Source: Desulfobacteraceae bacterium
Lineage (GTDB): Bacteria; Desulfobacterota; DSM-4660; Desulfatiglandales; Desulfatiglandaceae
DNA length: 7,433 bases
Direction of reading: 5' to 3'
NCBI GenBank assembly: GCA_030611815.1
Contig: JAUWPC010000164.1
Span: 1 to 7,433 of the forward strand
Below the pieces are notes generated by a model. That model saw only the letters and a program-made list of their open reading frames with translations. It ran no database searches and was not told the DNA's origin. A program made the translations under genes and the position numbers. Numbering within the stretch: the stretch's first letter is position 1; each line of letters opens with the position of its first letter. This document shows, in pieces, positions 1 to 5,044 of this stretch.

Positions 1-159
1 ATTATCGATTCAACTATTTCGATGGATGAGGATCAGGCCCTCGCATTCGAGAGGGAAAAAGCCGCATCAAATGTTCTTAGCGGTCAGTGCATCGAAGGTA
101 TCACTGCGTTTCTGGAAAAAAGGGCACCGAAATGGACTGAAAAAGCGGGATCTGGATAA
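1..159 (+). CDS. Enoyl-CoA hydratase/isomerase family protein, C-terminal end (partial)
   Basis: The reading frame is open from base 1 to a TAA at 157-159 and gives 52 residues; the start lies outside the window. The stretch ending in GQCIEGITAFLEKRAPKW is the typical C-terminal helix of the crotonase (enoyl-CoA hydratase) family, where an E-G-(I/V)-x-A-F-x-E-K-R-x-P motif precedes the end of the protein. Members hydrate or isomerise acyl-CoA thioesters in the cytoplasm, as in beta-oxidation or aromatic degradation. The catalytic part is missing, so substrate cannot be judged. A second open frame (frame 2) runs to a TAA at 191-193 and ends in a hydrophilic tail (KKRDLDNLERVKADYGL); it is probably a shadow, but a frameshift near the 3' end cannot be excluded. 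Confidence 0.75.
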   Translation: MIDSTISMDEDQALAFEREKAASNVLSGQCIEGITAFLEKRAPKWTEKAGSG

Positions 160-215
160 TCTGGAGAGGGTCAAAGCAGATTACGGCCTGTAAGTGCGAC
201 AAACAAGTTCTTCTG

Positions 216-241
216 GTTTCCAGAGCGGCCTTTCTGGGAAC
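216..241 (+). other. Stem-loop downstream of the enoyl-CoA hydratase gene
   Basis: GTTTCCAGA (216-224) pairs with TCTGGGAAC (233-241), nine pairs including one G-U, around an 8-base loop. A competing smaller hairpin, TCTGG-TTT-CCAGA, overlaps its left arm (212-224). There is no T-run after it, so it is not a classical intrinsic terminator, although its position 57 bases after the stop would suit transcript end formation or mRNA protection. The rest of 160-332 shows no gene; it includes a short run of ACCGC units near 263-277. Confidence 0.3.
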
Positions 242-332
242 GAGATGATTGGTTTGCCAGCTTCACCGCACCGCACCGCAAGCGGGATCTACGACAGGCG
301 GATTCAGAGGTTCAAGCCTGCCCTGTCGCTTA

Positions 333-545
333 TTATTCTTCCTGAAGCATAGCTATGATTTCTTGAAGCGGGCTCACCATCACGTCACCTTTCATCGGAT
401 AGGATTCTTTTACCGGTGCGACCACCTAAGCCTCATCCGGAGAAATATCCTCCAGCACGTTCCTGAAGCCTTTGGAAACTCTGGGGACTGATGATGATTT
501 CAACTCAAAGGCCAGGGTGCGCCGCCCTCTTCTTAAAATCAGATC
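333..545 (-). pseudogene. DUF4143-type AAA ATPase, C-terminal remnant with in-frame TAG
   Basis: Read on the minus strand, bases 545 to 333 encode a fragment beginning DLILRRGRRTLAFELKSSS and continuing through ...GFRNVLEDISPDEA-stop-VVAPVKESYPMKGDVMVSPLQEI. This pattern, an acidic-hydrophobic strand then E-L/V-K-x-S and a closing W-V-V-x-P...Y-P strand, is what I know from the C-terminal nuclease-like domain of DUF4143 ATPases, which are often mobile or defence-associated proteins. The codon between A and VV is TAG where the family normally has Trp (TGG), one base change away. The frame is otherwise intact to a TAA at 333-335. Upstream of base 545 the family resemblance stops and the sequence merges with a fragment of an unrelated gene. 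It is a truncated, inactivated remnant. Family assignment is from memory of the motif. Confidence 0.55.
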
Positions 546-643
546 ACCACAATACCAGGGTTGAACGCCAAGCCCTATACCCAAGACTCCTGACCCTTGT
601 CCAAGATCCCGCCTGAAGCAAAGCGGCAGCGGGAAACCATTAA

Positions 644-790
644 TCAAAACCCCCCGTCCACTAAGATTATTGTTTCGCCCTTCGCAACCGAGACGATTTC
701 ATCCATGACCTGGAAGGAGTGGGGAAGATAATCCAGGGTGTGTGCCCCGTGATTGGAGACGAAGATAGTATCGGCACCCGGCCGGAGGAC
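644..790 (-). pseudogene. FMN-dependent alpha-hydroxy acid dehydrogenase fragment
   Basis: On the minus strand, bases 790 to 644 give 48 residues with GADTIFVSNHGAHTLDYLP, then about 20 residues, then ETIILVDGGF followed by TGA. GAD-x-I-x-V-S-N-H-G and the following V-D-G-G are the conserved FMN/active-site signature and phosphate-binding strand of the glycolate oxidase/L-lactate dehydrogenase family. In these enzymes the SNHG histidine is catalytic. Only about an eighth of the usual ~350-residue protein is present. The next element expected after VDGG, a K-A-L-A-L-G-A helix, is not readable. The fragment abuts a transposase N-terminus on one side (overlapping by about 7 bases) and a DUF4143 remnant on the other, so it is a decay product. 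Confidence 0.6.
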
Positions 791-897
791 ATTTGAAGAA
801 CAAACATCAATATTCCATAGATCATGAGAACTGTTTGCTTGTGCTTTACTTTCTTAGGGTTCCCCGGGTCCTTTATCTTGGAAAGATGTTTCAGCAA
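784..897 (-). pseudogene. Transposase N-terminal fragment
   Basis: From a TTG at 897-895 on the minus strand the frame reads (M)LKHLSKIKDPGNPKKVKHK followed by QTVLMIYGILMFVLQMSS. This looks like the N-terminus of a DDE transposase family in which a lysine-rich I-x-D-P-R-x-P-K-K-x-K-H segment precedes a hydrophobic helix ending in Q-M-S-S-R. After about 38 residues the similarity stops and the DNA switches to a dehydrogenase fragment in another frame, so the catalytic domain is missing. An in-frame TAA lies a few codons upstream of the TTG, which limits the possible start. The exact IS family is not certain. Confidence 0.5.
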
Positions 898-915
898 AGT
901 GGGTATTTTTTACAC

Positions 916-961
916 ATCTGGACACCCTCTATCAAAGAATCTGGATACTTTTTCCCCGGAT
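916..961 (+). repeat. IS-end-like repeat pair, left of the cluster
   Basis: Two related direct units, ATCTGGACAC (916-925) and ATCTGGATAC (939-948), lie 23 bases apart; the second continues as TGGATACTTTTTCCCCGGAT (942-961). The minus strand of 7077-7096 reads TGGATACTTTTTATCCGGTT, matching 17 of 20 positions with the first 12 identical. Units of the type TGGA(C/T)ACTTTTT...CCGG resemble the multiple transposase-binding repeats at the ends of some IS21-like elements (recalled, not checked). The location just upstream of a broken transposase supports an IS remnant. Confidence 0.4.
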
Positions 962-1057
962 TGTGATGGCCGGTGAAGAGGGTGACAACTTATTTTTGTG
1001 GAGGGGGAAGGCCTATTTTATAGTGAAGTTAGGTGGTTAGAACTTTCGCAAGGCATT

Positions 1058-1074
1058 TGGCACGACCATTGCTA
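1058..1074 (+). promoter_or_regulatory. Sigma-54 (RpoN) promoter upstream of the cupredoxin/cytochrome operon
   Basis: TGGCACGACCATTGCTA matches the sigma-54 consensus TGGCACG-N4-TTGCW at every defined position, with the invariant GG and GC exactly 10 bases apart. Transcription would begin near 1084, giving a leader of about 245 bases before the ATG at 1330. Sigma-54 promoters need an AAA+ enhancer-binding activator; none is encoded in the window, and I see no convincing activator site in 950-1057. Confidence 0.7.
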
Positions 1075-1106
1075 TAAATCTGGATAAGGCAGCAGAAATT
1101 TGAGTT

Positions 1107-1252
1107 TAGTGTCCATCCAGAAATGAGATAATTTTTGCAAGATCAAGGAAGACGAAAATTTTAACCACAGGAATACATTGGAGTATTTCGAGGATTAAAA
1201 TTTGAGTCTGACGCTGAGATTACGGAAAATAGCCATTTATGGATCGACACTA
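1107..1252. mobile_element. MITE-like palindromic element in the operon leader
   Basis: The ends are inverted repeats: AGTGTCCATCCAGAAATG (1108-1125) against the minus strand of 1234-1251, AGTGTCGATCCATAAATG, 16 of 18 identical. TA dinucleotides at 1107-1108 and 1251-1252 fit a TA target duplication. An inner arm at 1151-1176 also pairs imperfectly with 1183-1208 around the 6-base loop ATTGGA, so nearly the whole element can fold into one long hairpin. It contains no ORF. I recall elements beginning AGTGTTCATCCAGAAATG and containing a GCAAGATCAAGG block in sulfate reducers; 1137-1148 carries that block. It lies between the sigma-54 promoter and the first gene. Confidence 0.65.
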
Positions 1253-1271
1253 ATTTAACTCCCCTATTCAA

Positions 1272-1291
1272 AAGGCGCAATTTTTCGCCTT
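1272..1291 (+). other. Small stem-loop in the leader before the first operon gene
   Basis: AAGGCG (1272-1277) pairs with CGCCTT (1286-1291) across the loop CAATTTTT. A competing pairing is possible between AATTTTT (1279-1285) and AAAAATT (1299-1305). The two cannot form together, which is the arrangement of a simple RNA switch, but the AT-rich context makes chance pairing likely. It ends 26 bases before the GGAGG at 1318-1322. Confidence 0.25.
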
Positions 1292-1329
1292 CACTTATAA
1301 AAATTCATTGTATTAACGGAGGTATTAAA

Positions 1330-1743
1330 ATGAAAAAGCATCTGAAAACAATCGGCGTAAAGATTCTGTTTCTTGGATTAGCAGGCCTTGCTTTCACCCT
1401 TTTTATGATCCCGGCTCAAACCATGGCCTGCGGTGGGGGCAGTTCAGGGTCCTGCGGTTGGGGTGCTCAGGGGGGAAAGGATTATATTCCCCAGAGACGG
1501 GGATCCGGAGGGGGGTGGCTGGGCTCCCGAAATTATCAATCTAACAGGGCGCCAGCCCTCACCAAAGAACAGGCCCACGATATCCTGGCAAGCCATGTGG
1601 CGAAATTGAATCCAGCATTAACGGTTGGTCCCGTTGAGGACGCGGGAAGTTTCTACAGCGCGGACATCTTAGCAGAAGGAAAAGGGGTTGTTGACCGCCT
1701 GGCCGTGGACAAACAATCAGGACGGATGATGACTATCAATTAA
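1330..1743 (+). CDS. Small exported Cys/Gly-rich protein with PepSY-like C-terminus
   Basis: The protein has 137 residues. It starts at ATG 1330, seven bases after a good GGAGG (1318-1322). Residues 1-33 form a signal peptide: basic MKKHLK, a hydrophobic core from about 9 to 29, and a cleavage site near AQTMA. C34 directly follows; the preceding TMA is a poor lipobox, so lipidation is doubtful. Residues 34-65 are rich in Gly and Ser with C34 and C42, possibly a metal site or disulfide. From residue 76 (ALTKEQAHDILASHVAKLNP) to the end there is one alpha-beta unit ending VDRLAVDKQSGRMMTIN, which resembles a PepSY domain. Such domains occur in periplasmic or membrane proteins next to redox modules. 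It is the first gene after the sigma-54 promoter. Its function is unknown; chaperone-like or metal-handling roles for the downstream redox proteins are guesses. Confidence 0.7.
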   Translation: MKKHLKTIGVKILFLGLAGLAFTLFMIPAQTMACGGGSSGSCGWGAQGGKDYIPQRRGSGGGWLGSRNYQSNRAPALTKEQAHDILASHVAKLNPALTVGPVEDAGSFYSADILAEGKGVVDRLAVDKQSGRMMTIN

Positions 1744-1806
1744 GTCTTTTTGAAAGAAGCCGCAACAGCTTTTCGGGCAGTCCAGGATGAAAGGAGGTGA
1801 ATTCCC

Positions 1807-1857
1807 ATGAAAAGGTTCATGATCCCCAGGGTGGCCCACTGCAGCGCGGGCTGCTAA
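1807..1857 (+). CDS. Tiny ORF behind a perfect Shine-Dalgarno; leader peptide or dead gene
   Basis: AAGGAGGTGA (1791-1800) is a ten-base complement of the 16S 3' end, the strongest ribosome-binding site in the window. The ATG nine bases after its GGAGG opens only 16 codons, MKRFMIPRVAHCSAGC, then TAA. The TAA overlaps an ATG (TAATG) that starts another short frame of 28 codons to 1943, in principle translationally coupled. I recognise neither product. Either this is a translated leader, or a once-longer exported protein (MKR-type start) has decayed and left its ribosome site. The 1744-2034 gap holds no larger gene. Confidence 0.3.
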   Translation: MKRFMIPRVAHCSAGC

Positions 1858-1972
1858 TGAGCGTCCCGGGCACGACGTTAAACTACCCGCGACACCCGGA
1901 TCAAAGTGTATTAGTGTGGCATTCGATTTCCACCAACACATAACGTACGGATGTTGAAAAGAGGAAATGCGT

Positions 1973-2035
1973 ATGCCATTACAAACAATGAAACCGGAAA
2001 AAAAGACAAATGCAACTTATCAAAGGGGAAATTAA
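1973..2035 (+). CDS. Possible 20-residue ORF coupled to the CuA protein gene
   Basis: An ATG at 1973 follows AGAGG (1960-1964) by about eight bases and encodes MPLQTMKPEKKTNATYQRGN. Its TAA (2033-2035) overlaps the ATG of the CuA gene at 2035 as TAATG, an arrangement typical of translational coupling. The peptide is hydrophilic and lysine-rich and matches nothing I know. It could be a regulatory upstream ORF or simply chance in an AT-rich stretch. Confidence 0.25.
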   Translation: MPLQTMKPEKKTNATYQRGN

Positions 2036-2505
2036 TGCCCAAAAACAGGAACATAGTGGATTTCATGCTTCTCTTTCTCCTGGTTCTAATCCTTGCTGGT
2101 CTGCCCCTGGGTATCGGCGCCTATGACCATCAGGTATGGAAGAAAAAGATACCACCCGAGGCAAAGGTCTTTACCCTCACCGGGCATGCTCAAAAGGGGT
2201 GGATTTCCGGAGATGTCCACGCCTTTGATGTCCTCTCACTGTGGAACAAAACCGGGGTTGTTGAGCGACCCGTCATTGAGGTTTCAAAAGGGGACCTGGT
2301 GGTATTCAGGCTAAGGAGCAGCGACGTTGTTCACGGCTTCAGTCTGAAGGATTTCGGGGTTTTCATTACCGAAGGCATCCAACCGGGGAAGAGCACTTTG
2401 GTGACGTTCCGCGCGGACAAGGCCGGCACTTTCACCTTTTCGTGCAATTCCATCTGCGGTGATAGACACGAAAACATGCAGGGAACCCTGGTGGTGAGGG
2501 CCTGA
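2035..2505 (+). CDS. Membrane-anchored CuA cupredoxin (cytochrome oxidase subunit II-like)
   Basis: I place the start at ATG 2035 (156 residues) behind AAAGGGG (2022-2028). An upstream in-frame ATG at 1951 would add 28 hydrophilic residues and has a poor ribosome site. Residues 10-29 form one N-terminal membrane anchor, leaving the rest in the periplasm. The cupredoxin fold from about 75 to 156 carries the complete CuA ligand set: H100 (DVVHGF), C137, C141, H145 and M148 in C-x3-C-x3-H-x2-M. The usual S-E between the cysteines of COX2 is N-S here. A binuclear CuA centre passes single electrons. Full COX2 is longer, usually has two membrane helices and is encoded next to COX1, which is absent; the domain therefore probably serves another relay. 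It lies three bases before the pentahaem cytochrome gene, so the two are surely co-transcribed. Confidence 0.85.
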   Translation: MPKNRNIVDFMLLFLLVLILAGLPLGIGAYDHQVWKKKIPPEAKVFTLTGHAQKGWISGDVHAFDVLSLWNKTGVVERPVIEVSKGDLVVFRLRSSDVVHGFSLKDFGVFITEGIQPGKSTLVTFRADKAGTFTFSCNSICGDRHENMQGTLVVRA

Positions 2506-2508
2506 TGG

Positions 2509-4215
2509 ATGGAAGTCGATAACATGATGACAAAAAAGACTGCTTTACTGGCCATCTTTTCATTGGCGATCCTTTTAACCATCGTCTATTTTGGAAAAAT
2601 GGATCCAGCTCGAGGCGGCGTCCGGGAAACCAGGGAAACCAAAATTCAAGGTCGCGTCGTGTCGCAGTATGGCCCGCTGGAAAACGCGAGGGTCAGGGTA
2701 CCGGGTGAGGACCGGTACGCTTTAACGGACAGGCAGGGGATGTTCGAGCTTTCCACCAATCTTCCCCCCGGCGGAAAGTTTCGCATCACTGCCGGTAAAG
2801 AGGGCTGGTTTAACAACGTCCAGATCACTTCATTGCCAGGCCCCATGGGAGATATCTTCCTGAATCCTGTGTACCTGAACGATCGGGCAGGCTACCGTTT
2901 CATATCGCCCGTGACTTGTGCAAGCTGCCACGTAGAGCTGACACGCTACTGGGACCGGTCAAAAATGGCCCATACATCCTCAAACCCTATGGTGCTGGAT
3001 ATGCTTTACGGAACCGATCCCTTCAACCGGCAGGGGATCCAACCGGGCTATCGGCTGGACAACCCGGAGAGCGGGGGCAACTGCATTACATGTCACGCCC
3101 CGTCGGCGGCCGCCGCCGAGGGTCAGTCCCGGGATCTGAAGACTATCCTCCAGTCCCCCATGACGGAGTGGGACGGGATCAGTTGTGATTATTGCCATAA
3201 AGTGAGAAAGGTGCTCACCGATCGCACAAAACCGAGCGGTACGGGTGCGATTCTGGAGAGGCAGACCGCAGAGCGGGGTTCGTCCATTCTGGTCTTCGGA
3301 CCCTACGACGATGTGGTGGCGCCTCCCATGGCCGCCTCCTACAACCCCCTGTTTGCCGATGCCAAATTCTGCTCAACCTGTCACAACCATTTCCGGAAGC
3401 TGGACCGGAAGCAGAGCTGGGAGCCCGCAAAGGTCTATACCTCTTCCGAATGGGAAGGCCTCAAGATGGAAGATGAGAGCTTCCTGCCGATCCAGACCAC
3501 TTTCCAGGAATGGCAGCAATGGCAAAGGGAACTTCCCTATAACGATGCCAACAAAGGGAAAAAATGCCAGGACTGCCACATGGGCTGGCGGAAAGAGATG
3601 CTCCCCTACGACAATTACGTGGTGGATGGGATGGCACGGCGCATGTGGGGGACCTACCGCTCACCCCAGGACATCCGCCCGCATCATTTTGACGGCGGTA
3701 CCGAGATCCAGTTAAAAACCGCGCTTTCAATGGAATTAGAGGGGGAAATCACCGGCAAAAAGCTGGATATGACCGTCTATATTACCAATACCAACGGGGG
3801 CCATTGGGTGCCAACGGGCGAGCCCATGAGAAGCGTCATGTTGTTGCTACGGGTCTTTGATTCAAAAGGAAATACTCTGAGAATGATCAAGGGGAGCAAA
3901 CTTCCCCCTTGGGCCGGTGAAGGAAACCCGGAGCAAGGGAATTACGGGGGATTGCCGGGAGCGGTTTTTGCAAAGATTCTCCAGGATAAGGAGGGGAACA
4001 ATCATGTTCCTTTCTGGCGGGCTACCCGGATTGCTTCGGATACCCGGATCAGACCCAAAAAGACGGTTACGCTCCGGTTTGAATTCGCCCTCAACGACCC
4101 GGAAGACGAACCCACAGCCGAAGCGGAGCTGATCTACCGGCCGGTGGTCAGGCCCCTGGCCAAAAAGAAACAGTGGCCGGTGAAAGATATTTTAATGACC
4201 AGCAAAGTCTGGTAG
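2509..4215 (+). CDS. Pentahaem cytochrome c with N-terminal carboxypeptidase-regulatory-like domain
   Basis: The protein has 568 residues from ATG 2509 (GAGGG at 2496-2500); ATG 2524 is a reasonable alternative. Residues 9-28 are a signal anchor. Residues 45-120 (IQGRVVSQYGPLENARVRV... TDRQGMFEL... PPGGKFRI) form a carboxypeptidase-regulatory-like beta-sandwich. Five c-type haem motifs follow: CASCH 137-141, CITCH 192-196, CDYCH 226-230, CSTCH 288-292 and CQDCH 353-357, with extra histidines such as H294 as possible distal ligands. The spacing and the later NGGHWVPTGEP motif (429-439) recall the cytochrome c-554-like family. Residues 400-545 are beta-rich and haem-free. It is exported and probably anchored to the inner membrane, and likely exchanges electrons with the CuA or type-1 copper proteins encoded on each side. 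The partner outside the window and any enzymatic activity are unknown. Confidence 0.85.
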   Translation: MEVDNMMTKKTALLAIFSLAILLTIVYFGKMDPARGGVRETRETKIQGRVVSQYGPLENARVRVPGEDRYALTDRQGMFELSTNLPPGGKFRITAGKEGWFNNVQITSLPGPMGDIFLNPVYLNDRAGYRFISPVTCASCHVELTRYWDRSKMAHTSSNPMVLDMLYGTDPFNRQGIQPGYRLDNPESGGNCITCHAPSAAAAEGQSRDLKTILQSPMTEWDGISCDYCHKVRKVLTDRTKPSGTGAILERQTAERGSSILVFGPYDDVVAPPMAASYNPLFADAKFCSTCHNHFRKLDRKQSWEPAKVYTSSEWEGLKMEDESFLPIQTTFQEWQQWQRELPYNDANKGKKCQDCHMGWRKEMLPYDNYVVDGMARRMWGTYRSPQDIRPHHFDGGTEIQLKTALSMELEGEITGKKLDMTVYITNTNGGHWVPTGEPMRSVMLLLRVFDSKGNTLRMIKGSKLPPWAGEGNPEQGNYGGLPGAVFAKILQDKEGNNHVPFWRATRIASDTRIRPKKTVTLRFEFALNDPEDEPTAEAELIYRPVVRPLAKKKQWPVKDILMTSKVW

Positions 4216-4237
4216 TCCGAAGGAGGAAATTTCGCTT

Positions 4238-4900
4238 ATGTCCCATCAGTTTTTAACCATTTCAATAGCATTTCTTTTGCTTCTATCCGTCCCGTTTCAG
4301 GCCCTTGCCGGTAGCATAACGGGGAAAATTTCAGTGAAGGGATTGAGGTCTCCGGCCAATGTCCTTGTGTATGTGACAAAAGCCCCTGGCTTGTCCGCGG
4401 ATCTTTCCAATGTCAAGTTTACCATGGACCAAAAGAACCTGACGTTCGTCCCCCACATATTACCCGTGCTGGTGGGTTCAACCGTTCATTTCCCCAATGA
4501 TGACCAGGTGGCCCATAACGTGTTTTCCCTGTCGAGGGCCAAAAAGTTCAACCTGGGCAGTTACAAACCAGGTACCACTAAGACCGTCCTGTTCGATAAA
4601 CCGGGCATTGTGGAACTCCGTTGTGACGTGCATGCGGAAATGAGCGCCTACATCATGGTAATGAAAAATCCTTATTGGGCAGTATCCGATGCCAAGGGGA
4701 GTTTCAAAATCCCTGATCCGGTCTATCTTGATCAACACGGCATAAAAGGGGTACCGGATCTGCCGCCGGGAAAATACGTTATAAAAACCTGGCATGAGAA
4801 GTTGAAGACCGCCAAAAAGGTGGTGGAAGTGTCGGGAAAAGGGGAAACGGCCTTTCGCTTAGACCTTAAACGGGGGAATCCCAGTGTCCTGTACAAGTAA
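4238..4900 (+). CDS. Periplasmic type-1 copper protein, methylamine-utilization/plastocyanin-like
   Basis: The protein has 220 residues; ATG 4238 lies 11 bases after GGAGG (4222-4226) and 22 bases after the cytochrome gene. Residues 1-24 are a clear signal peptide (FLTISIAFLLLLSVPF) with an ALA-G cleavage site. The cupredoxin part, about 26-142, carries type-1 copper ligands H93 (VAHNVFS), C129, H132 and M135 in the motif C-D-V-H-A-E-M. This spacing is usual in proteins annotated as methylamine utilization protein-like cupredoxins. Residues 145-210 (DAKGSFKIPD... LPPGKYVIKTWHEKL) form a carboxypeptidase-regulatory-like beta domain, also common in this family. It is a soluble one-electron carrier and the most likely mobile link between the pentahaem cytochrome and the membrane protein encoded next. 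No methylamine dehydrogenase genes are present, so the family name should not be read as a function. Confidence 0.85.
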   Translation: MSHQFLTISIAFLLLLSVPFQALAGSITGKISVKGLRSPANVLVYVTKAPGLSADLSNVKFTMDQKNLTFVPHILPVLVGSTVHFPNDDQVAHNVFSLSRAKKFNLGSYKPGTTKTVLFDKPGIVELRCDVHAEMSAYIMVMKNPYWAVSDAKGSFKIPDPVYLDQHGIKGVPDLPPGKYVIKTWHEKLKTAKKVVEVSGKGETAFRLDLKRGNPSVLYK

Positions 4901-4926
4901 TTTTTCTCTCGGAACACACTCCCTGT

Positions 4927-4946
4927 CGGGAAAACCCGTCTTTTTT
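4927..4946 (+). terminator. Weak intrinsic terminator-like hairpin
   Basis: CGGG-AAAA-CCCG (4927-4938) is followed by T, C and TTTTTT. The stem has only four GC pairs and the T-run is six bases, so it is a weak or partial terminator. It would lower read-through into the large membrane protein gene and makes sense together with the promoter-like site at 4994. Confidence 0.35.
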
Positions 4947-4993
4947 CCATGCCGATTTCATACCCAATACACCACCATGAACAACGCGGCCCC

Positions 4994-5009
4994 TTGCACG
5001 GCCTTTGCC
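4994..5009 (+). promoter_or_regulatory. Degenerate sigma-54 promoter before the CuA-polyferredoxin gene
   Basis: TTGCACGGCCTTTGCC matches TGGCACG-N4-TTGC at all positions except the first G of the GG pair, with correct 10-base spacing to GC. Transcription would start near 5020, 25 bases before the ATG at 5045. Loss of one of the nearly invariant Gs should weaken binding. It lies within a GC-rich dyad, GCGGC (4986-4990) with GCCGC (5007-5011). The surrounding 144-base gap contains two very short ORFs (4949 and 4977) without ribosome sites that I do not support as genes. Confidence 0.3.
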
Positions 5010-5044
5010 GCAGGATTGATGGGTGAGTATTAGATGGGGATGGG

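Noticed and set aside
249..491. 80-codon plus-strand frame with several His and Phe residues
   Set aside because: It overlaps the minus-strand DUF4143 remnant in antisense, has no ribosome site and no recognisable motif.
1917..1931. Sigma-54-like TGGCATTCGATTTCC before the CuA gene
   Set aside because: The GC at -13/-12 is CC, losing a near-invariant base, and the start would fall in the gap among tiny ORFs. It is too weak to call beside the two strong sites.
2035..2505. Reading the CuA protein as a true cytochrome c oxidase subunit II
   Set aside because: It has one membrane helix and 156 residues, and no COX1 or COX3 is adjacent. The ligand set supports a CuA carrier, not necessarily an oxidase subunit.
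3215..3730. Overlapping open frames on both strands within the cytochrome gene
   Set aside because: They arise from the high-GC, stop-poor sequence. The plus-strand cytochrome frame with five CxxCH motifs explains the region.
4238..4900. Assigning a methylamine-oxidation role to the type-1 copper protein
   Set aside because: The family name is historical; no methylamine dehydrogenase or maturation gene is in the window.
4949..5033. Two short ORFs (25 and 18 codons) in the gap before the CuA-polyferredoxin gene, one with three adjacent His codons
   Set aside because: Neither has a ribosome-binding site, they overlap each other in different frames, and the promoter-like site and dyad explain part of the sequence better.
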